A stretch of 61,760 bases of DNA. It comes from Verrucomicrobiota bacterium. Lineage in GTDB: Bacteria > Verrucomicrobiota > Verrucomicrobiia > Chthoniobacterales > UBA10450. Within the stretch, counting starts at the first letter, position 1. Every line of letters starts with the position of its first letter. The notes beneath the pieces were generated by a model. The model ran no database searches. It was given only the letters and a program-made list of their open reading frames with translations, and was not told where the DNA came from. Shown in pieces: positions 10,311-18,319 of the stretch. The position numbers and the translations under genes are program-made. The DNA is taken from the NCBI GenBank assembly GCA_003218305.1, contig QHMY01000039.1, positions 1 through 61,760 of the forward strand. The letters run 5' to 3'.

Positions 10311-10350
10311 AAAACAAGAGAGCGTCCTCCGTTGCCGAAAGGACGCTCTC
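10311..10350 (-). terminator. Rho-independent terminator after the pseudopilin gene
   Basis: On the minus strand GAGAGCGTCCT and AGGACGCTCTC form a perfect 11-bp stem with an 11-nt loop (10318-10328 with 10340-10350), followed by TTGTTTT. It begins 21 bp past the stop of the 10372-10770 pseudopilin. It separates the pilin genes from the downstream glycosyltransferase. Confidence 0.88.
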
Positions 10351-10371
10351 ATAGTTAGTCTCGAAGCCGTC

Positions 10372-10770
10372 TTAGTTGTAAGGTGACCAAAACTCCTCGT
10401 CGCACACGTCAGAAAGGTTACCCTTGGTGACCGGAGACACGTGAGGCAATGAGTCCACCGTTTGAAGACCGTAGAGCTCGCCGAACAGATCGGCCCCGGT
10501 TACTTCAAGATTGGTGTCTCTCTTGAGGTACTTGGTCCAGTCAGCCACATCGATTGTAGCGCCGCTCGTTTTCGAAGTTTCTATCGCATACTGGTCCATC
10601 GCCGAACTGATCAGGCGCAGATCGTTGAGGACTTTCGAGGCTTGTGAACGCTTGCGCGCCCGGAGAAAGCCTGGGACAGCAATCGCCGCGAGGAGCGCGA
10701 TGATCGCCACCACAATCATGATTTCCACCAGCGTGAAGCCGGCGCGTTTGGTTGTCAGTTTTCTTAACAT
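10372..10770 (-). CDS. Type II secretion/type IV pilin-like pseudopilin, copy 1
   Basis: 132 residues with a class III (prepilin peptidase) leader: short basic MLRKLTTKRAG, then FTLVEIMIVVAIIALLAAI with the +1 Phe and +5 Glu. A polar C-terminal domain ends in EEFWSPYN. After processing such proteins assemble into an inner-membrane pilus or pseudopilus. It is a tandem paralogue of the gene at 10898-11296, with nearly identical N-terminal 50 residues and shared C-terminal FWSPYN. It ends at a strong terminator. No secretion ATPase or assembly genes are nearby, so whether it serves secretion or a pilus cannot be told from here. Confidence 0.9.
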   Translation of the reverse strand: MLRKLTTKRAGFTLVEIMIVVAIIALLAAIAVPGFLRARKRSQASKVLNDLRLISSAMDQYAIETSKTSGATIDVADWTKYLKRDTNLEVTGADLFGELYGLQTVDSLPHVSPVTKGNLSDVCDEEFWSPYN

Positions 10771-10852
10771 AGGTCAGGCGTCTTTCTTTTATTTATTAGT
10801 GCGAGCTGAAAGTGGGCAGGACTTTTTGGGTCTTGTTTCTCACAACTCATTC

Positions 10853-10878
10853 CCTGCCACCGGCGAACCGATGACAGG
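10853..10878 (-). other. Stem-loop with UUCG tetraloop between the pilin genes
   Basis: The minus-strand transcript forms an 11-bp stem (10868-10878 with 10853-10863) closed by a UUCG tetraloop; two of the pairs are G-U. It starts about 20 bp past the stop of the upstream pilin. No U-tract follows directly, so it looks like an mRNA-stability or processing hairpin rather than a full terminator. Confidence 0.6.
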
Positions 10879-10897
10879 AGAATGAATCGTCAGATTC

Positions 10898-11296
10898 TTA
10901 GTTGTACGGCGACCAGAAGGTGTTATCGACAACGTCCGAAAGGGCGTTCTTCGACGAGGTCGGAACGGCCGGGAGCGTATCCACTGAGACACCTACATAG
11001 GGGTTACCCAGGATGTCTTTGCCGGTCACGTAGAGGTTCGTGCCAGCCTTCAGGTACTTGGTCCATTCGGTGACAGGAACCAGGAAGCCCGAGGACTTGT
11101 TGTTTTCGATCGCGTATTGGTCGACGGCGGAGTCGATCAAGCGCAAATCGTTGATGATGCGGCTTGCTTGAGAACGTTTACGGGCGCGGAGGAATCCAGG
11201 CACCGCGATCGCTGCCAGCAAGGCGATGATCGCCACTACAATCATGATTTCCACAAGGGTGAAACCCCCGCGGCGTTTGTTGAATTTGTTTAACAT
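10898..11296 (-). CDS. Type II secretion/type IV pilin-like pseudopilin, copy 2
   Basis: 132 residues beginning MLNKFNKRRGG and the cleavable FTLVEIMIVVAIIALLAAI segment, with Glu at +5; the C-terminus is NTFWSPYN. The start at 11296 is preferred over a longer open frame because it gives a correct prepilin leader and has an AAAGGAAAG ribosome-binding site just upstream. The protein shares the helix RARKRSQAS and the pattern DLRLIxSAxDQYAIE with copy 1, and the two differ mainly in the C-terminal half. It is the first gene of a two-gene pilin unit, with a sigma-54-like promoter 75 bp upstream. Confidence 0.9.
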   Translation of the reverse strand: MLNKFNKRRGGFTLVEIMIVVAIIALLAAIAVPGFLRARKRSQASRIINDLRLIDSAVDQYAIENNKSSGFLVPVTEWTKYLKAGTNLYVTGKDILGNPYVGVSVDTLPAVPTSSKNALSDVVDNTFWSPYN

Positions 11297-11370
11297 GCTA
11301 TTTGCTTTCCTTTTGTATTGTTTGTTTGACTGCGATCCACGATACCGACCGCGGATGTGGGGCTGTCTAA

Positions 11371-11386
11371 AGCAGTGTTGATGCCA
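11371..11386 (-). promoter_or_regulatory. Candidate sigma-54 promoter for the pseudopilin genes
   Basis: On the minus strand the bases read TGGCATCAACACTGCT. This has GG and GC separated by 10 bases and matches most of the consensus TGGCAC-N5-TTGCW. It lies 75 bp upstream of the pilin start at 11296. Pilin genes in many bacteria are driven by RpoN with PilR-type activators. No activator binding site was identified. Confidence 0.5.
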
Positions 11387-11429
11387 CGGTGTCCGGGTTT
11401 TGTAATTTCTAGAATGCCGCCCGCCGGCG

Positions 11430-11453
11430 ACCGGGGTCCCTCCGTACCCCGGT
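11430..11453. other. Inverted repeat upstream of the DUF2079 gene
   Basis: ACCGGGGT (11430-11437) and ACCCCGGT (11446-11453) are perfect 8-bp arms around an 8-nt loop. The repeat lies 11 bp before the ATG at 11465, in the region between the divergent pilin and DUF2079 genes. It may be an operator or a leader hairpin; its role is not known. Confidence 0.45.
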
Positions 11454-11464
11454 AACAGACTTGT

Positions 11465-13477
11465 ATGCCGCCACCTACCTGGGATAAGGCATGGATGGTG
11501 ATCACGACAAAGCGGCTCGCGGCTGATCCCGGCAAGGGGCCGATCTGGGGCCTCGCGCTGGTCTTCTTCGGGGTCTGGACATGGACCTCCTACGCTCGGT
11601 GGGCGAATTTTGAATACCGGACGTTCGATCTCGCCTACTACGTGCAGGCCCTCTGGCAACTCGTCCACGGGCGCTTCCAAGTGTCCGTGGAAGGCGTCCC
11701 GCTGCTAGGGAACCATGTCGAGCCGATCGTTCTTCTGATCACGCCTTTTTTCCTGATTTTCCGCCATCCCATTATTTTCGTCGTGATCCAGAACGCCGCC
11801 TTGGCGTCGATGGGACCGGTGGCGTTTAGTATTGGGCGGCTGCTCGGACTTGATCGAAAAGCGGCCCTGCTCCTGGCGGGTGCGATGCTAATTACGCCGG
11901 CGACCGGATATGTCGCACTCCATGAATTCCACCCTGAAGCGTTCACCGCGCCGTTCCTTCTCCTGTTGTTTCAGGCGCGGCTTAGAGGTTCGCTGCGGGC
12001 CCATTGGGGGTGGCTGCTCGCCATTCTCGCCTGCAAGGAAAACATGGCTCTACTCATGGTCGCCTACTGCGCGGTCCACGCTTTCCTCGAGCGGAAACGC
12101 CCGCTGGCCGTGTTGCGCGCCTGGTACCTCTGGCCAATGGCTTTCTCGATCTTGTGGTTTTTCCTTTGCACCAAGTGGGTCACGCCGGCGCTCAACCCGG
12201 GAAGCATTGATTACTTGGCCCTGTACGATCGGCTCGGCGCCTCCGCGGGCGATATTCTGGTTAAAGCCATTACGCAGCCACAACGAATTCTTGGCGCGCT
12301 CTTCCATTCCCTTTCGCATGGGAATCTGCTTTGGGCGCTTCTCCTTCCCTTTCTGGCTTTGCCTTGTCTGAGGCCGCGCTGGCTGCTGATCGCCACGCCC
12401 ATCCTGCTCCAACATCTCCTCTCCTGGCGTTCGTCGGAGTGGACCATTTACTTTCACTATGCGGCTCCGCTTCTCCCGGTGTTTTGGATGGGACTCGCCG
12501 AGAGTGCCGCAATGATCGACCGATCGCCGTCGGTCCCGATCCGGATTCGGACCTCCCTTCCTTTGCTGGCAATCGCCGCCTGTCTCGTCGCACAAGTTTT
12601 CCTCGGGCCGGCCCGCGATATCGCGGTCACGATGGTGAATTGGTTGCCGGAAGAACAGACTCGCGCGCGCAAACAGGCATTCATCCGCCAGATTCCGCCT
12701 GAGGCCAGCATCCTTGCGCCGCTTCCCTACCTCTCCCATCTGGCCATGCGCGAGGAGCTCTATTCGCTGCATTACGTTCTGAAGGGATTGAAAACCCTCA
12801 GCCGCTCGGCCTATTCACCGCCTCCGCCGACGGACTTTGTTCTGATCGATTATGACGACTCCGCCACGTTCGATCCGATGGCCGGCTATTATCATCCCCC
12901 GATGAAAACGACGGACGGTCGCGTTATTCCATCCAGCGACCGGTTGTTGCATGAGTTCCTGCGGCGGTGCCCGTGGACGGTTCGGGCTTCCGATGAGCTA
13001 ACCCTGCTTCAGCAAACGAAGACCGCAGCAGAATCGCAACCCGACGCGAGTACTGGCGGCCGCATTGAGATCACGACTGGGACCACGCTCATTGGCATCA
13101 CCAAATCGGGCGATACGCTGGCGGAGCAAGGACTCGAGGTCCGGATGGACTGGGAATTTCAAGACTCACGGGAAGTCTTCCCGTGGATGTTCTTGAAACT
13201 CACTCCGCGCGACCAGCGAAGCGGGATTGTCATTTCAAGAGGCTTGTGCGCACCCGAAGGCGTAGCGGGGCCTTATCAGGAAAGCTGGCGCATCAATCCT
13301 TCCGAACAAATTCCGCCGGGAGACTATGGCGTCGAAGTCTTCTTCGTCGATAACGCCAGGCGCGTCTGGGCCGGCAAGTCTGGCCGGCTTGACGCACGAA
13401 CCCCGTTGCTTGCCTCCCCGGTTTCTTTGGGCGAGCTCAAAGTTACGCGTGAAAACGGCGCACCCTCCCCGCATTGA
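11465..13477 (+). CDS. DUF2079 polytopic membrane protein (GT-C-like)
   Basis: Up to 670 residues. The N-terminal block FEYRTFDLAYYVQALWQLVHG followed by GNHVEPIVLLITPFF matches DUF2079, predicted integral membrane proteins resembling GT-C glycosyltransferases. About ten membrane helices span residues 28-390. A soluble C-terminal part of about 280 residues includes RIEITTGTTLIGITKSG. The exact start is uncertain: ATG at 11495 has a GGGATAAGG-like site just upstream and may be the true start. The next gene starts at the overlapping stop, so the two are probably cotranscribed. Function is inferred only from family and glycan neighbourhood. Confidence 0.8.
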   Translation: MPPPTWDKAWMVITTKRLAADPGKGPIWGLALVFFGVWTWTSYARWANFEYRTFDLAYYVQALWQLVHGRFQVSVEGVPLLGNHVEPIVLLITPFFLIFRHPIIFVVIQNAALASMGPVAFSIGRLLGLDRKAALLLAGAMLITPATGYVALHEFHPEAFTAPFLLLLFQARLRGSLRAHWGWLLAILACKENMALLMVAYCAVHAFLERKRPLAVLRAWYLWPMAFSILWFFLCTKWVTPALNPGSIDYLALYDRLGASAGDILVKAITQPQRILGALFHSLSHGNLLWALLLPFLALPCLRPRWLLIATPILLQHLLSWRSSEWTIYFHYAAPLLPVFWMGLAESAAMIDRSPSVPIRIRTSLPLLAIAACLVAQVFLGPARDIAVTMVNWLPEEQTRARKQAFIRQIPPEASILAPLPYLSHLAMREELYSLHYVLKGLKTLSRSAYSPPPPTDFVLIDYDDSATFDPMAGYYHPPMKTTDGRVIPSSDRLLHEFLRRCPWTVRASDELTLLQQTKTAAESQPDASTGGRIEITTGTTLIGITKSGDTLAEQGLEVRMDWEFQDSREVFPWMFLKLTPRDQRSGIVISRGLCAPEGVAGPYQESWRINPSEQIPPGDYGVEVFFVDNARRVWAGKSGRLDARTPLLASPVSLGELKVTRENGAPSPH

Positions 13478-13479
13478 GC

Positions 13480-15348
13480 ATGGCCGCGCCAATCTTCTCG
13501 CCCAGGCTAAACCTCGGAACTGCGTTGCGGGGCTCGCCCGGACCTGCCCATTACATCTTCGCCTTCGTGTTTTTCGTGCGTCTCATCGTACTCACGCGTT
13601 TCGCTTCCTCGTCGTCACTTCTCCCTCTCAGCGGCGACATGCACTTCTACGATGATTGGGCTCGGCAAATTCTGCAGGGGCGCCTAACTGATCACCTCGC
13701 CTTCTACGGGCTCCCTCTTTACGCCTACCTGCTGGCCCTCCTCTACAAAATTTTTGGCTTCAGTCCTTTTGTGCCCGGCTTCTTGCAGGCGTGTCTCGAT
13801 GCCGGCACGGCCACTCTCATCTACAAGATCGCGGTCCGTGTTTTTCGGGGCAACGGCGAACCTGTTCGAAATAACGTGAGCGCGATCGGCCTGGCGGCAG
13901 CAACGGCCTGGGCATTTTTCGTCCCGGCCCAGGCCTATTGCGTGATCCTGATGCCGACCACCTGGTTGGTATTCGTATTCTGGTTCCTGGTCTGGCTAGT
14001 CGTGAACGCTCGGCGTGTTTTCACGCCGCTGCGTTGCTTCGGTTATGGAGTTCTCATCGGAATCACCGCGACAGGTATAGCCACGATCCTATTTCTCGTG
14101 CCGCTGGTCCTGGCCGCTCTCCTTCTGAAGCCGCGGGGCGAAACCGAAGGCGGGCCGTCGTGGATCGCCCGGAGCGCCGCGATCGCGTTGTTTTTCCTTG
14201 GGCTCGGGACAGGCACCTCCCCTTGCTGGATTCACAACTATTTCATCGCACACGACCGCGTTTTTTTATCGGCCCACAGCGGGATCAATTTCTGGGTTGG
14301 CAATAATCCGGAAGCAACCGGATACCCGCATTTTCCAGGACTCCATGCGGGGCAGGCGGCGATGCTTAAGGAGTCGATCGACCTCGCTGAAGCGGCCGCG
14401 GGCAAAAGCCTGAAGCGCTCTGAGGTATCGGAATACTGGACGGCAAAGGCACGCACCTATATCAATACTAACTTTGGCGCCTGGCTGGGGCTTTTGGCCC
14501 GAAAACTGGCGAACTTCTGGAATGCCTTCGAGTACGACGATCTGAGCATGATCTCCTACTTCCGGCAACAAGGGATCGTTTTTCCCGGCCCGCATTTCGG
14601 AATTGTGGCGGCGCTGGCCCTTCCCGGGTTCCTTTTTTTTCTCCGAAGATTCCCTGCTTCACGCTGGATCGCTGTCGCGATCGTCCTGCACCTGGCCGCG
14701 GTCCTGCCGGTCTTTGTCACTGAACGGTATCGTCTTGCCGTCGTCCCCGGTCTGCTCCTGTTCGCCGCGTTCGGCCTGGAGACAGTTTGGCGACACTGCT
14801 TGTTAGGCCGCTATCGCGCTATCGTTGTTTATTTCGGCTTTCTTCTGGCTTTCGCCATTCTCGTCACTCTCCCGAGGAAAGACCCCTCCCTTTGGGCCAT
14901 GGAAGCGTACAACCTCGGGCGCCAGGCTCTCGAATCGAACAACCTCCCGCTGGCCGAAGTACACCTTCAACGCGCTTACCGCTATGTCCCCGGCAACGCG
15001 GAAACGAACCTTGCGCTCGGCAACCTGCGCCTCGCCCAGGGCGATCGACCAAGCGCGAAATCCTTTTATCGAGCGGCGTTGCAGGCAGAGTCGAAACACA
15101 AAGGCGCCCTGAATAATCTAGGCGTTCTCGCCTTGGAAGAACGCTTCTGGGAAACGGCGATTGAGTTTTTCCAAGCCTCGCTTGAATCGGACCCCGCGGA
15201 CGCCAAGACGCATTATCTCCTAGCTCGAGCTGAGATGGAGAAAGGCGATATTTCCACTGCCTGGTCGGAAATCCAAATCGCGCTTCGCCTCAAACCGGAG
15301 CAACCGGAATTTCGCGCGTTGTCCGATGTCATTCGGGCGCGGCAGTAG
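13480..15348 (+). CDS. GT39-like membrane glycosyltransferase with C-terminal TPRs
   Basis: About 622 residues. The N-terminal multi-helix domain has the acidic first-loop pair in MHFYDDWARQIL and the pattern GLPLYAYLLALLYKIFG seen in ArnT/PMT-type (GT39) enzymes, which transfer sugars from polyprenyl-phosphate donors at the outer face of the membrane. Roughly residues 480-620 are TPRs, for example KGALNNLGVLALEERFWETA. ATG at 13480 is three bases past the upstream stop; a TTG at 13474 overlapping that stop is an alternative. The 3' end is only six bases from the convergent gene's stop, leaving no room for a terminator. Confidence 0.8.
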   Translation: MAAPIFSPRLNLGTALRGSPGPAHYIFAFVFFVRLIVLTRFASSSSLLPLSGDMHFYDDWARQILQGRLTDHLAFYGLPLYAYLLALLYKIFGFSPFVPGFLQACLDAGTATLIYKIAVRVFRGNGEPVRNNVSAIGLAAATAWAFFVPAQAYCVILMPTTWLVFVFWFLVWLVVNARRVFTPLRCFGYGVLIGITATGIATILFLVPLVLAALLLKPRGETEGGPSWIARSAAIALFFLGLGTGTSPCWIHNYFIAHDRVFLSAHSGINFWVGNNPEATGYPHFPGLHAGQAAMLKESIDLAEAAAGKSLKRSEVSEYWTAKARTYINTNFGAWLGLLARKLANFWNAFEYDDLSMISYFRQQGIVFPGPHFGIVAALALPGFLFFLRRFPASRWIAVAIVLHLAAVLPVFVTERYRLAVVPGLLLFAAFGLETVWRHCLLGRYRAIVVYFGFLLAFAILVTLPRKDPSLWAMEAYNLGRQALESNNLPLAEVHLQRAYRYVPGNAETNLALGNLRLAQGDRPSAKSFYRAALQAESKHKGALNNLGVLALEERFWETAIEFFQASLESDPADAKTHYLLARAEMEKGDISTAWSEIQIALRLKPEQPEFRALSDVIRARQ

Positions 15349-15354
15349 GCCGCC

Positions 15355-16986
15355 TTATTGCTTCAATGTCTCCGCCGCCTCCCGCCAGCCGCGGATCGCG
15401 CTAAGCGGTAAATTCTCGTAGCGGTTGACCGATTCTGCCAAGGGCACGCGCACCCGTTCGAAATGAAGCGCGTGACTTTGGATGAGAAATCCGGCCTGCT
15501 CTGCCCAGGCGGCATAGAAATTCCCACCCACCCACCCGTTCGGTCCATCGTAGCCGGGCGGAATAACCTCCGGTTCTTTTCCCGGCTGCACGAAATTTAA
15601 ACTGCCGATAAGCCAGATTGTGTGCCCATTTCGCAGCGTCTCTTCCATCCGTTGCAAAACGGGAGCCATCGGCGCAGGCGACATCATTTGTCGCTTCAGG
15701 AGATCGACCCGATGGCAACGAAGATCTTCCATGGGCGGGATCGTCAGGTAAGTCGTGCGGCCGTGATAATAGCGACGGAAGCTGATGCCGTAGTTGAAGG
15801 TGTTGATCAGAATCAGGTCATCCGGTGCGGCCTGCGTCTGCAACTGGGCAGCCACCACGTCCACATTGGTTTGTCGGATATGCAGCGCTTGCCAGGCCGG
15901 ATACACGCTGATGGCAATGATCGCCAGAGTGAGCGTGGCACGCAGCAGAAGCGACCGCTCCGTTGTCCAAAGGTTGGCCAGCACCATTTCGATGCACGTC
16001 GCGGCAAATGCGGCAAAGGCGATGTAATACCACGGCTGGGTCAGGTAGCCGAGAACGCTGATGAATCCGCCGTATGCCAGGGTCCCGACCACGAGCGTCA
16101 CCAGTCCAAAAAGTATGCGCTCGGATTTCGCCGCACTGTTTCCTTCCGTAGATTTGAGCCTCATCGCCCATATCCCGGCGATCAGTGCCAGAACGAAGAG
16201 GACAATCCATCCTGCGATCTCGAGCGGCGATCCGAATGTCCGCATCAGCTCTGCCGGAGAGAAAGCCGCCTTCCAGACGAAGCTCCAGGAGCGAACCCGC
16301 TGCATTGTCGGCAGGTAGGGCAAGAGGGTTGCGGCGGAAATTCCACCGATCGCGAACACCACCAGCGTCTGCTTGATCTGTCGCCGCCGGAATGTCACTG
16401 ATGCGGCGCCCAGACAGATCGCAAGCAGGAGAACAGAGTTGTAGTACAGGCATTGAACGCTCAACACGGCACTGACGACCGCGATGGCCGCGCGGGCCGG
16501 CGTGAAAGACTCGACCAGCCGCCACATCGCGCCCAGCGCCAGAAGCATCAGGGCAATGCCGAGGCCGTAAGCGCGAATCGAATCGCCGTAGCGGATGACC
16601 ATGGGGTTTAGGCCAATCAACGCGAGTGATAGCAGTGGGAATCCGAGTTGCAGCCAGCGCGCATTCAGCCAGATCACGCCGAGAGCCAACAGTCCGACGG
16701 AAACACCAAAGACCCGCAACGTGGCGTCGCTCACGTCCGCTGGAACTCCAGCGACCGCGCGCAAGATAAGAAAAAACAGAACGGGAAAGGAGTCGTGACA
16801 AAAATAAGACCACATCTCGCCGAGCGTGCGCATCGTTGCGATCTCGAGACTGTTAACTTCGTCACGCCAAAGGGCCCCTGCGTGCACGCCAAAGACGATG
16901 TGCAAATAGACGCACAAGACCGTGCTGAAAAGCGCGATGCATCCGGCCACCCTGCCTGCCGGGATCTTCTTGAGTGTCTCAATCAT
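15355..16986 (-). CDS. GT39-like membrane glycosyltransferase
   Basis: About 543 residues if started at 16986, chosen because this ATG overlaps the FkbM stop by 8 bases (coupling). The protein opens MIETLKKIPAGR. The first loop has ALWRDEVNSLEIAT, an acidic pair expected of GT-C catalytic sites, then HDSFPVLFFLILR and NPMVIRYGDSIRAYGLGIAL. About 11 helices are followed by a periplasmic C-terminal domain of about 200 residues. It is a clear paralogue of the protein at 18320-20125 (shared WRDE, DSFPxLFF, RYGDSxRAYGLGI and VLSVQCLYYNSVLLLAI). Substrate unknown. Confidence 0.85.
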   Translation of the reverse strand: MIETLKKIPAGRVAGCIALFSTVLCVYLHIVFGVHAGALWRDEVNSLEIATMRTLGEMWSYFCHDSFPVLFFLILRAVAGVPADVSDATLRVFGVSVGLLALGVIWLNARWLQLGFPLLSLALIGLNPMVIRYGDSIRAYGLGIALMLLALGAMWRLVESFTPARAAIAVVSAVLSVQCLYYNSVLLLAICLGAASVTFRRRQIKQTLVVFAIGGISAATLLPYLPTMQRVRSWSFVWKAAFSPAELMRTFGSPLEIAGWIVLFVLALIAGIWAMRLKSTEGNSAAKSERILFGLVTLVVGTLAYGGFISVLGYLTQPWYYIAFAAFAATCIEMVLANLWTTERSLLLRATLTLAIIAISVYPAWQALHIRQTNVDVVAAQLQTQAAPDDLILINTFNYGISFRRYYHGRTTYLTIPPMEDLRCHRVDLLKRQMMSPAPMAPVLQRMEETLRNGHTIWLIGSLNFVQPGKEPEVIPPGYDGPNGWVGGNFYAAWAEQAGFLIQSHALHFERVRVPLAESVNRYENLPLSAIRGWREAAETLKQ

Positions 16987-17779
16987 CCGTTTCAATCGTA
17001 CCCCGGGCGGCCAGAAGGTTTGTATAACGCGAGCCACGCAGCGCCGAATCGAGCTCTCGCACATTCCGCGATCGTTTCAGGCGCGCGCCTTCCGTTTCAT
17101 AAAGTTCAAACCCGCGCTCGCGAAAGAACGACAGCAGCGACTCCGGGGCGGTTCCGGCTCTCCGGAGCCCTGCCGGAAAGAACTCGAAGAGAACCTGCAC
17201 CTGCGGGTTCGCCGAAAGCGCGCGTTCCATCCCCGAGAGGGCGCCAAGTTCATGCCCTTGCACATCGATTTTCACGAAATCGGGCCGGCTCTCGGGTTGA
17301 AGATCATCGAAACGCTCCACCTTCACCTCGACTGCATCGTGACCCATTGAAGAGTTCTCTAAACGATTGTCGCCGGAGTTAAAGGCCGAGCGGTGAAATG
17401 AGGCCAGCCCGTTCGCCTGGCCAAGGGCGCACTGGAAAGGAGCGACGTTGGTAATGTTATTGTTCGTGCAGTTTTCGCGGAGGATCGCGAAGAGATTCGG
17501 TTCCGGCTCGAAGGCCAGGACGAAGCCATTTTGCTCCACCAGGCGAGCGAACAGAAGCGAGTAAAGGCCTATGTTCGCTCCCACGTCGACAACCTGCATC
17601 CCCGGCCTAACGAGTTTCCGCAGCAGAATCGCCTCGTCTCGGCCCATCCAGCCGAGCCGATGCAGACCGAGGGCGAGCAACCTGTCCAGCGAGGCCGCCC
17701 GCATCCTGCGATCCCAAACGGTTATTTCACGGCGCCAAAGCGGAGCGTGATTCAGTTGGTAAAGCAGAGATGCGATCAT
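16979..17779 (-). CDS. FkbM-family SAM-dependent methyltransferase
   Basis: About 266 residues from ATG at 17779; a TTG at 17851 would add 24 residues but lacks support. SAM motif I is VVDVGANIGLYSLLFA, followed by FEPEPNLFAILRENC, and the FkbM-type block PDFVKIDVQGHELGALSGME. Members O-methylate sugars or lipids in antibiotics and surface glycans. It lies upstream of and overlaps the GT39 gene at 15355-16986, consistent with methylation of a glycan unit made by this cluster. The acceptor is unknown. Confidence 0.88.
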   Translation of the reverse strand: MIASLLYQLNHAPLWRREITVWDRRMRAASLDRLLALGLHRLGWMGRDEAILLRKLVRPGMQVVDVGANIGLYSLLFARLVEQNGFVLAFEPEPNLFAILRENCTNNNITNVAPFQCALGQANGLASFHRSAFNSGDNRLENSSMGHDAVEVKVERFDDLQPESRPDFVKIDVQGHELGALSGMERALSANPQVQVLFEFFPAGLRRAGTAPESLLSFFRERGFELYETEGARLKRSRNVRELDSALRGSRYTNLLAARGTIETDD

Positions 17780-18038
17780 TCCTTCCGGCCTGCGCGAGCG
17801 CGTCAGGATACCACCGGCTCGCTGGTCATCGAGCCCTTCGCTCGTGCGCAACCGGCACTAAATCAATTTGATTTTCGTTCCGGCAAGCAAAACCATCAAC
17901 AGCCGCAGCGATGGCCATGAGTCGAAGCCGGATTTCTCTCGAAAGCGACGACCGGGAGGAACATCGATTGCTTCAAGAGAGATCGAACGACCTGTCATGA
18001 ACAGCTCTGTTATTGCCGGCCTACCGCGATCATGGCCT

Positions 18039-18224
18039 CTACTGATGCTGCTCCTCATAGCGGTCGTTTGGCTTCTTTGCGGCGATAACCTGGTCCGTCA
18101 GCCAGCGGTTATAATTCCGCGCCTCCTTCAGCAGATCGAGAATGTCGTGTCCGCGATATTGAAACGGGAAGTTGGCTTCCGAAGGCCGGATATTTTCGCG
18201 TGGCGCTGGCAGCTGCGACGACAT
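18039..18224 (-). pseudogene. Possible remnant: N-terminus of a class I methyltransferase
   Basis: The 540-bp stretch between the FkbM gene and the GT39 gene (17780-18319) has no intact gene. On the minus strand a 61-codon frame reads MSSQLPAPRENIRPSEANFP then YRGHDILDLLKEARNYNRWL. That second stretch resembles the first 50 residues of glycan-cluster SAM methyltransferases, just before motif I. It then stops and no motif I follows. A further short open frame on the same strand down to 17858 has no recognisable similarity. It is best read as a decayed gene fragment; it could also be a short functional protein. Confidence 0.4.
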
Positions 18225-18319
18225 GAGATTTGCGTTTCCAAACCGTTCTTTAGGATCGCACAAAGAGCACGGGCTCCGTCCGCCAACCAATTTTTTTCCG
18301 GAACTTTGGGGTGGTCTGG

